Shown here one piece after another: positions 58,601 through 64,000 of a stretch of DNA of 64,000 bases. Both the position numbers and the translations under genes were made by a program. The first letter of the stretch is position 1. Each line of letters starts with the position of its first letter. The stretch lies in contig OZ022498.1 in assembly GCA_963989385.1 (NCBI GenBank), forward strand, positions 3,541,501 to 3,605,500. The letters are read 5' to 3'. The notes beneath the pieces were generated by a model. The model was given only the letters and a program-made list of their open reading frames with translations, searched no databases and was not told the DNA's origin. The stretch is from Ctena decussata. Its lineage: Eukaryota > Mollusca > Bivalvia > Lucinida > Lucinidae.

Positions 58601-61600
58601 CAATCTGTTTCTTGTCTTTTTCTTGTATTCCTAAAAGAAAAACAACAGTTTGTATTAAAGGCATGGATGGATGACATATGATTTTAAGTCTTTTTAAAAA
58701 GCACCGGTATTGTGTGTCAGCGTGTGCAATGGAACCCTGTTAACCACAGGGTATAATCGATTCCGCTAATTTTCGCTTCCTGCAGAGACTGTACATCATA
58801 TTTGGCTTCCGCTGAGACTGTCTGCGAACTCTTGCTTCCTGCCGAGACTACTGTCCTCGAATAATGGCTTCCTGCCGAGACTGTCCGCGTGACTCTGCTT
58901 CCTGCCGAGAGCCTCGGCAGGAAGCAGAATCACGCGGACAGTCTCTGCAGGAAGCCATTTATCATGTACAGAAGTCTCGGCAGGAAGCAAGAGTTAGCTG
59001 CGAACTCTTGCTTCCTGCCGAGACTACTGTCCTCGAATAATGGCTTCCTGCCGAGACTGTCCGCGTGACTCTGCTTCCTGCCGAGAGCCTCCGCAGGAAG
59101 CAGAATCACGCAGACAGTCTCTGCAGGAAGCCATTTATCATGTACAGAAGTCTCAGCAGGAAGCAAGAGTTTGCAGACAGTCTCAGCGGAAGCCAAATAT
59201 GATGTACAGTCTCTGCAGGAAGCGAAAATTAGCGGAATCAATTATACCCTGTGTTAACTGTATGAAAGATATTCACCTCCGGCAGGTCTGTAATCTGGAA
59301 TTGCAAGATCAGGGGCCGTATTCATAAAGCCACTTAAGTCGTTGCTATGCTGTTGCTAAGGCTAAATATCTATAAGGGAGATTCCCTACAACTATGAAAT
59401 TTGCTCTGGAGGAACAGTCTTTGTAAGACTGTTCCTCCAGAGCTAATTTCATAGTTGTAGGGAATCTCCTTCAAAGAAATGTAGCCTTAGCAACAGCATA
59501 GCAACCACTTAAGTCGTTTTATGAATACGGCCCCTGGGCTGAGCTACTAGAGCTCCAATTCTTAAAGAATCTTAAAGAGAAGTAGCAAATTCTTTCAAAT
59601 AGTTAGACCCCTTTTTCGAAAGCTTTTGTCATTCAGAGAAGCAAACAAGAAGTTTTGAAAATAGTCTCTCATGCGGAAGGCTATGTCACAACTACAAAAA
59701 GCTCATTTTCCTTGGAATATCCTACTTGCCAATGCTGCTATCTAATTTATGTACATCAAAGTCAACAACTATACTGGCATTGCTGAGAAAATAACATAAT
59801 GTAATCTTGTGTAAAGTTCCATCACAACAAGAGCTGTCGCCTGACAGCATAGCTCGCCTGAATAGGTGCTTGCCCATCACACAGTTGCTATGGTGGTGTG
59901 GACTACTAAGCATAAAACTTCAGAAAAGCATGTCCATAATGACAGCACGTTTATAAACAAAAGCTATCTCAGAAATAAGTCTTAAAATAAAATTAAAATA
60001 AAAAAATCCACATGAAATGTCAAAGTCCATAGGCTTGAGGTCAAAGAACTAAGGGGTGGGGGTGGGGGGCTGCAGGGGCTAGGATGTATGAAAACCTTGA
60101 ACCATTATCTAACATCAGTCCAAGTATTAGTATCAACTGAGTTCATTGTGGCACTGTGAAATTATGTCTTCATAAATATAAAACTTTACCAAATCTTTAA
60201 GTCAAAATTCAAAGTTAATGACCTTGACTTCAAGGTTATCCAGAGGGGTAAGTATATGGTGTTTTGTAAAAACTCAAAACAGTGTCTAACATCAGTTCAA
60301 GTGTAAATTAAATCTCTGCAAAGCATTATGAATCAGTATGCAATTAGAAAACTTTAATAAAGACAAAATTTCCTAAGTCCCTGACCTTGACATCAAGGTC
60401 ATTGAGCGGGGGTCGGGGAAGTACTATGTAAAACTTTGGACTATTATCTAACTACAGTGCAAAGATAAAAAGAATTCATCCGTGAATTCAGGAGATATGT
60501 GTCTTTAAAAAAATTTTAACCAAAACATCCAGTCAATAAAAAGACAATTTTCTAAGTTCATGACCTTAACATCAAGGTCACTGAGGGGTGTGGGGGTAGT
60601 ACCTTGGAAAACTTTGGACCAATATCTAAGTACAGTGCAAGTGTCAAAGAAATCCATCCATGGGTTAGGGAGATATTGGGCTTTATAAAACTTTAACCAA
60701 AACATCCAGTCCAAAAAAACTCCCAATTTTCTAAGTCCATGACCTTGACATCAAGGTCACAGAGTGGGGTGGGGGTGGTACCCTGTTGAACTTTGGACCA
60801 ATATCTAACTACAGAGTAAGTATCAAAAGAATCCATCCATGGGTTAAGGAGATACAGGTCTTTAAAAAACTTTAACCAAAACATCCAATCCGGACGCCGA
60901 CGCTGACGCGGACGCGGAAGCTGACGCCGACGCCAAGGTGACAACAATAGCTCTTCCTGAACTTTCGTTCAGGTGAGCTAAAAAGGTCACATATAGAGGA
61001 TCTTACACTCCTGATCATTTCATATGAAATGACCACGAACTGTAAGATTCTGTTTATCATATGACCCTTTAAAATGGGATTTTGATGCCCTAAAAGTGAA
61101 CATTATTTCAATAAGAAAACCCATTGTTGACATGGACTTTGTCAATGACGTTATGTGTATGCGCCAAAGTGTTATTACGCATGTGGTCACAGGATTTTTA
61201 TGACACAACGTTATCCACTGAATAACAGCGACGTCATATGAAAATGTAAATTTGGCAAAAAGTGGGATAGGAAGGTCAAGATCAGCAGACGATACAGAAA
61301 TTGTGAAAACAACAAATGATATAAGCTTAGGTAAAGTTTCTACGCAAACTGTCATGTCTCTGAGAAATGGGGCTTCATGCAGTGGGTATGTGTAAATTTG
61401 GTCATGTTTAGCAACATGAAAGTAGGTCAAGGTCAGCAAATGACAGTGGTATTGAAGAGACAATGTCATGATTTGAGTTTGAATGAAGTTTCACCACAAA
61501 ATGTATTTCAGTTTCTTAGAAATGTGTATGCAACAGGTAGACAAAATCTGGTTATGTTCACTAAAGCATGGAAAGTAGGTCAAGGTCAGCAAACGACACT

Positions 61601-62049
61601 TGCACTGCTGAGATGATGCCATGATGTAAGCTTGTGTCAAGTTTCTTTACAAAAGATTACTCAGCTTAAGCAGAGGGTAAACATGAATTAAATTTGGCTA
61701 TGTTCAACAGAGCGTGAAAAGTAGGTCTAAGAAGGTCTAAGTCAGACCTTGACCAGCTAATGACACTGGCGTAGATAGACAATATTATAATGTAAGTTTA
61801 CTTGTAGTTTTTTGGTCTCTGAGAAATCATGTTAAATACAGTGGGTAATCATTGCTGATGACATCAATGACACCATCAACAATGCTAGAAAAGAATCACT
61901 ACACGGGACGGACTAGAATCTGCAACTTCTGAAATACCAACCCAAACATTTAACCCTTTACAGATCAACCTAATAGTTATCAAATGAAATTTATCTCCAC
62001 CATACCTGATAGCTTTTGGATTGTCTCCTCAAACAGAAAACATGCTTTC
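49576..62049 (-). CDS. TACC: TACC gene, C-terminal coiled-coil exons
   Basis: Six minus-strand exons (62049-62006, 58630-58575, 56314-56222, 53238-53132, 51632-51512, 49638-49576), all bounded by AG acceptors and GT donors. They join in phase into 160 residues ending in a stop. The product is an uninterrupted coiled coil matching the TACC domain of transforming acidic coiled-coil proteins: NSFADLHRRYEKLK, then NEETLKKYAADVMEKLK, EEKYHTFKKAADEK and a terminal KEENKNLTEICDQLI, each with a clear counterpart in vertebrate TACC1-3. The family acts at centrosomes and microtubule plus ends, recruiting ch-TOG/XMAP215. The N-terminal part lies beyond 64000. Introns of 1.5-3.4 kb are filled with mobile elements. 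Which vertebrate paralogue it parallels cannot be decided; most invertebrates have one gene. Confidence 0.9.
49877..50098. mobile_element. GGGCCCAGTTGTTC MITE, copy 2
   Basis: Inverted ends CTGGGCCCAGTTGTTCTGGG and TTTTGAACAACTGGGCCCAG; ~220 bp, in the last intron of TACC. Confidence 0.75.
50764..50980. mobile_element. TACAGTCAACT MITE
   Basis: Ends TACAGTCAACTCTTGATATC and GATACGTACAGTTGATTGTA, inner perfect palindrome TAAATTTTCTGG/CCAGAAAATTTA. TA-type ends suggest Tc1/mariner-pogo origin. In the last TACC intron. Confidence 0.65.
51000..51492 (-). mobile_element. Diverged CCCCGCCAC-type element
   Basis: Minus-oriented relic of the H family: units with TATACATGTATATAGCC and GGGGCAGATAAC, then GGACGAACAGACACAC, AGCCAGCGGGGAAAACATGA and the decayed hairpin AGCCCACCACTAATGTG. 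In the last TACC intron. Confidence 0.6.
51512..51632 (-). CDS. TACC: TACC exon (coiled coil)
   Basis: 121 bp, acceptor AATATAG, donor GTTTGT. The first base completes a Lys codon begun by the preceding exon; then 40 codons STQEITRLKAELTADQNKHE...LERQLEQK with regular leucine spacing. Ends on a codon boundary, as the next exon requires. Confidence 0.9.
52315..52606 (+). mobile_element. tRNA-derived SINE with AATC tail and 11-bp TSD
   Basis: A 270-bp insert (52326-52595) flanked by AACAGATTTTA (52315-52325, 52596-52606). The head (52326-52402) is tRNA-like: TAGCGCAATCGGTAGGGC A box, GGTTCGAAACC B box, GCCAGGC/GTCTGGC acceptor pairing, anticodon CGT (Thr). The body ends with GTTAACTGACTGTCCCGACA and the tail CATCAAATCAATCAATC. 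This resembles the V-SINE-like families known from molluscs. Lies in a TACC intron, antisense to the gene. Confidence 0.85.
52684..52919. mobile_element. TGAGCC MITE, TACC intron copy
   Basis: TGAGCCGCGACACGACAAAA to CTCGTGTCACGGCTCA, preceded by TA and followed by TA. Confidence 0.85.
53132..53238 (-). CDS. TACC: TACC exon (NEETLKK coiled coil)
   Basis: 107 bp, acceptor TTAAATAG, donor GTAAGTACC. 35 codons plus two bases: NEETLKKYAADVMEKLKK, MEEKYHTFKKAADEKDT. The NEE-x-LKK start is a signature of the TACC domain. Confidence 0.92.
53269..54209 (-). mobile_element. Modular element, GCCCCCGTGATG type
   Basis: Minus orientation: 5' hairpin GCCCCCGTGATGATAGTCAG...GGGGGCATTC (54207-54180), a GTCCGTCCGTCCATCCG microsatellite, four ~173-bp units (CCTTTTGAACTTAGTCATTT, CATGTGGGTTTTTGTTGGA), and the 3' end GATGCATCATTAGTGTC-like sequence with ACAATTTTCTAGTT. 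The ORF at 53882-54133 is a by-product of the units. Confidence 0.7.
54687..55843. mobile_element. TIR element with TA duplication
   Basis: Ends CTGAGAGAAATAAATTTAGC (54689) and GCTAAATTTATTTCCCTCAG (to 55841), both flanked by TA. ~1.15 kb; no transposase motif recognised. In the TACC intron between 53238 and 56222. Confidence 0.65.
55903..56120. mobile_element. CAGAGC MITE with 7-bp TSD
   Basis: TIRs CAGAGCTCTAGATAAGAGGG and ATCTAGTGCTCTG (to 56113), inner perfect palindrome around TCTCGACGAGA (55968-56045), flanked by TTTTGAC on both sides. hAT-like CAG-A/G ends, although hAT usually duplicates 8 bp. Confidence 0.8.
56222..56314 (-). CDS. TACC: TACC exon (start of conserved domain)
   Basis: 93 bp, 31 codons, acceptor CTATTGTAG and donor GTGGGTTACC. 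MFEDVQGVENSFADLHRRYE then KLKTVVEDQRK. The S-F-x-D-L-x-x-R-Y/F-E core is conserved in TACC proteins. Its Met is internal, not a start. Confidence 0.9.
56315..57599. other. TACC intron sequence, no other gene
   Basis: A weak GATGAG-family trace near 56440-56490 (CTCATCTGGATCTGCCTTGTTTGC core). Otherwise AT-rich intronic sequence; ORFs at 56987-57223 and 57469-57690 show no features. Confidence 0.55.
57739..58009 (-). mobile_element. SINE insertion with 17-bp TSD
   Basis: A 237-bp insert (57756-57992) flanked by a perfect ACCCCTATTGAGAAGGG (57739-57755, 57993-58009). On the minus strand it ends in GTTAAACCCAAACCAACCAA-type tail repeats preceded by GAAATACCGTCTAAAAGGGC, the 3' domain also seen in the 52326 SINE family. 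A tRNA head is not readable. It split an older GGTCTACTCTTGAAGG repeat (57600-57755 and 58010-58040). Confidence 0.85.
58575..58630 (-). CDS. TACC: TACC exon (small)
   Basis: 56 bp, acceptor TTTCTTTTAG, donor GTGAGAAAC. Two bases complete a Gly codon, then 18 codons IQEKDKKQIETLNKEKQQ, highly charged coiled coil. Confidence 0.82.
58741..59257. repeat. Nested hairpin-of-hairpins (GCTTCCTGCCGAGACT)
   Basis: A 517-bp palindrome centred at 58999: 58741 pairs with 59257 (TAACCACAGGGTATAATCGA outermost) and arms pair nearly throughout. Each arm is itself a hairpin centred near 58915 and 59088, and the two hairpins are direct repeats with a ~173-bp period. A CTTCCTGCCGAGACTGT-like motif recurs about every 40-60 bp, alternating in orientation. 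In a TACC intron. Apparent ORFs are artefacts. Confidence 0.9.
59310..59536. mobile_element. CAGGGGCCGTATTCAT MITE, near-perfect hairpin
   Basis: CAGGGGCCGTATTCATAAAG to TTTATGAATACGGCCCCTG, 227 bp, arms paired almost throughout (CACTTAAGTCGTT, GTTGCTAAGGCTA, GGAACAGTCTT centre). CAG-G-type ends suggest hAT. No target duplication seen. Confidence 0.8.
59827..60980 (-). mobile_element. AGCTCGCCTGAA element, copy N4
   Basis: Minus orientation: 3' end CAAGAGCTGTCGCCTGACAG at 59828, 5' end CTGAACTTTCGTTCAGGTGA at 60959, GACGC/GCGGAC minisatellite (60893-60935), five units with ATCCATCCATGGGTTA and TGACCTTGACATCAAGGTCA (about 60381 and 60740). In the first TACC intron of the window. Confidence 0.85.
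60985..61900. repeat. Tandem units with AGGTCAAGGTCAGCAAA
   Basis: ~120-bp diverged units: AAAGTAGGTCAAGGTCAGCA at about 61421 and 61570, related AAGGTCAAGATCAGCAGAC at 61273 and GTCAGACCTTGACCAGC at 61742. Probably a relic of another modular element; 61377-61616 is not a gene. Confidence 0.6.
62006..62049 (-). CDS. TACC: TACC exon (5'-most in window)
   Basis: 44 bp, acceptor TTGTTTTCAG, donor GTATGGTGGAG. One base completes the previous codon, then KACFLFEETIQKLS and the first base of a Gly codon. Weaker on its own, but phase and open frame agree with the next exon. Confidence 0.7.
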
Positions 62050-62449
62050 CTGAAAACAATAAGAATATAGTGGTTAACAAAACGAATATAGTGGTTAACA
62101 ATAAGAATACAGTGGTTAACATGTTTTCATCAAACAAAAAAACAATAACAATATAGTGGTTAACATGTTTTCGTCAAACAAGAATTCTGCATAATGATAT
62201 GAGCAGCCCAGTCTGATCAGAGTCTTCACTGTGTGCTTAAAGGGTAGCTAAGGGTCTCCACTTCGTAATTCCCTGACTTTTCCCTGACATTTTAGCTTTC
62301 CATACGCTTTTACTGATGTAACAAGGGCTTCGCAAGCGGCGCATAATACGCCCGTTTCAATGTCCTAAAGGAGTTACAGAATGATAAACAGGCAGACAAA
62401 GAGAGGCAACCACTCTATAATTAAGTAGAACTGTTGGCGAATCTGACTA

Positions 62450-63072
62450 TACCCCCGCTTAACTGCTTAAATCAAATGGTGTTATTTTCGTAACAAAAAG
62501 CATAGAGAGAGAGAGAGAAATCATTGTTACCATGTATACCAAATATGGGAAGGCTGGTTCTCAATCCCACGATACAGTAAGTAATCATTAACCTGCATAC
62601 CAAATATGACTACTCTAGCTTGCAAGGTTGTGGAGAAATCTTTGACGAAAAAATTCATTATTCAAAGAAAGAATACTGGACAAATACAGGGAAGAATAAG
62701 CAGGAGAAGGCTGGTTCTCAATCCCACGATACAACATGTCGTCATCAACCTGCATACCAAATATGACTACTCTAGCGGGCATGGTTGTAGAGAAATCTTT
62801 GATGTAAAATTTCATTATTCAAAGTATGGAAAGAAAGAAAATTGGACAAATACAGGGATGAATAAGCAGGAGAAGGCTGGTTCTCAATCCCACAGTACAA
62901 CATGTCGTCATCAACCTTTATGCCAAATATGACCAGTCTAGGTTGTATGGTTGTGAAGAAATCTTTGATGAAAAATTTGATTAAAAGGGGAGGGAAGGAC
63001 AGACGGACGGACAGACAGACAGACAGACAGATGTAAACCTGTATAACCCCCACTTTTTCAAAGCGGGGTATA
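62450..63072 (-). mobile_element. Modular element, ACCCCGCTT type
   Basis: Minus orientation: 5' hairpin TATACCCCGCTTTGAAAAAG...GGGGGTTATAC (63071-63040), CTGTCTGTCTGTCCGTCCG microsatellite, three ~165-bp units (GAAGGCTGGTTCTCAATCCC, CATGTCGTCATCAACCTGC), far end ACTATACCCCCGCTTAAC at 62449. The short ORFs at 62606-63110 come from the units. Confidence 0.7.
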
Positions 63073-63226
63073 ATGACTGCAACATTATTTAAAAATTTAA
63101 AACACATCAAATACTGTTGTATAAGTTGCTTGTCAAAGCGGACAAGGGAGATAACCTAAATAAACTAGATGTACCATTTTTTGCTCTACTATTCTCCCCT
63201 GACAATACAGAACTTATGAAAGGGAT

Positions 63227-63655
63227 TAAGGGCGAGTTTACACGAGCAAAGTTTCTATGTCACAGAAACTTTAACAAAGAAAGTATGACAAACATTTTGC
63301 TTTTACACGGAGCAAATTATTTGTTAAAGAAAATGTGCCATAGAATATTTGTCACATAAACTTTGGCAATGAAATATTTGCTGCAGTGTTTACACGACCA
63401 AATATTATTCGTCAAAGTTACCTGCAGCGATGAAACAAAATCTTTGTCACATTTTCCACGCTTGTAGCAATGTTCTTTGTTACATAATCTTTAGCAAAGT
63501 TTCCCGTTTACACGGACAAATTTAATTTATCGAAGTAACTTTACCATATATATTTGTCAAAGAAACATTGTCATATTTTGGCATTTACACAAGCAAATTT
63601 TTCTGTGACAAACCTACTTTGTCATAGAAACTTTGGTCGTTTAAACGCGCCCTAA
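63227..63655. mobile_element. Harbinger-like MITE with TAA duplication
   Basis: TIRs GGGCGAGTTTACACGAGCAA (63230) and TCGTTTAAACGCGCCC (to 63652), flanked by TAA. Internal GTTTACACGGACAAATT-type repeats in several places. TIR and 3-bp TSD fit PIF/Harbinger. Confidence 0.75.
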
Positions 63656-64000
63656 CTCTAAAACGAAGAAAGGTAGAGCAGCCATTTTTGAACGCGACAC
63701 ACCGTTGGGACTTCATACACATTGCTATGAAGTTTCATGAAGATATTCCGAACGGTTATCTAGTTATGGCGCGCACAAGACTTGCAGGGAAAAAAACAAA
63801 GGGGCATAACTTGGAAACTAAGGAAGGGGGAGCAACCATTCTTGTACGTGACACGTTCCCCCAACCTAATACATATGCCTACCAAATTTCATGAAGATAT
63901 CCCAAATGGTTACTGAGTTATGGCGCGCACAAGAATGTTTACGGACGGACGGACAGACGGACGGACGGACAGAGCCACAACATAAAACGTCCGTTTTTTT
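63656..64000. mobile_element. Modular tandem-unit element, cut by window end
   Basis: ~155-bp units (AAATTTCATGAAGATATCCC, GTTACTGAGTTATGGCGCGC at 63744 and 63897) ending in GGACGGACGGACAGACGGAC. Minus orientation inferred from the microsatellite; 5' hairpin not in the window. Confidence 0.55.

Noticed and set aside
58796..59327. ORFs encoding repeated LPAET / GRKQ peptides
   Set aside because: They are translations of the alternating GCTTCCTGCCGAGACT palindrome in several frames and both strands, not protein-coding selection.

Overview
The window looks like repeat-dense intergenic and intronic DNA from a marine mollusc, most likely a bivalve. I infer this from the repeat families: non-coding elements with CTCACCTGAGC- or GCCCCC-type ends plus GTCCGTCCG microsatellites, tRNA-headed SINEs with an AATC-repeat tail, and palindromic TGAGCCGCGACA elements. 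Prokaryotic features are absent, and genuine GT-AG introns are visible. The species cannot be read from the sequence.

Two host genes are supported. A single-exon type II membrane sulfotransferase of the heparan sulfate 3-O-sulfotransferase family lies at 18805-19980 (+). The last six coding exons of a TACC (transforming acidic coiled-coil) gene lie on the minus strand between 62049 and 49576, joined in phase to a stop codon; its 5' part lies beyond the right edge. Its introns are filled with SINEs, MITEs and a fractal hairpin (58741-59257).

Transposon-derived coding pieces are a 5'-truncated CR1/L2-like reverse transcriptase (22213-23448, +), the C-terminal part of another non-LTR ORF (30322-31347, -), and a decayed Tc1/mariner transposase (25929-27496, -).

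Layout. 1-5.1 kb: a ~140-bp tandem array hosting a duplicated TIR element, a mini-SINE and MITEs. 5.3-13.3 kb: palindromic and modular tandem-unit elements, one nested in another. 13.4-18.6 kb: a large region with inverted ends containing further nested elements. 18.8-20 kb: sulfotransferase. 20-27.5 kb: DNA-transposon shells, the reverse transcriptase and a Tc1 relic. 27.5-45 kb: two adjacent large palindromes (arms ~1.9 kb and ~5.2 kb) joined through a 221-bp direct repeat. 45-49.5 kb: SINE and MITEs. 49.5-62 kb: TACC 3' half. 62-64 kb: further elements.

The most unusual observation is the 31343-38544 interval. It consists entirely of near-identical inverted or direct copies of sequence lying on either side of it, as expected from serial template switching during replication (or from a misassembly, which SNPs and indels between the arms argue against). 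A second theme is a shared architecture (5' hairpin, GTCC microsatellite, degenerate tandem units, short 3' motif) across about ten otherwise different non-coding families. Several of these carry paired TGACCTTGA/TCAAGGTCA nuclear-receptor-like half-sites.
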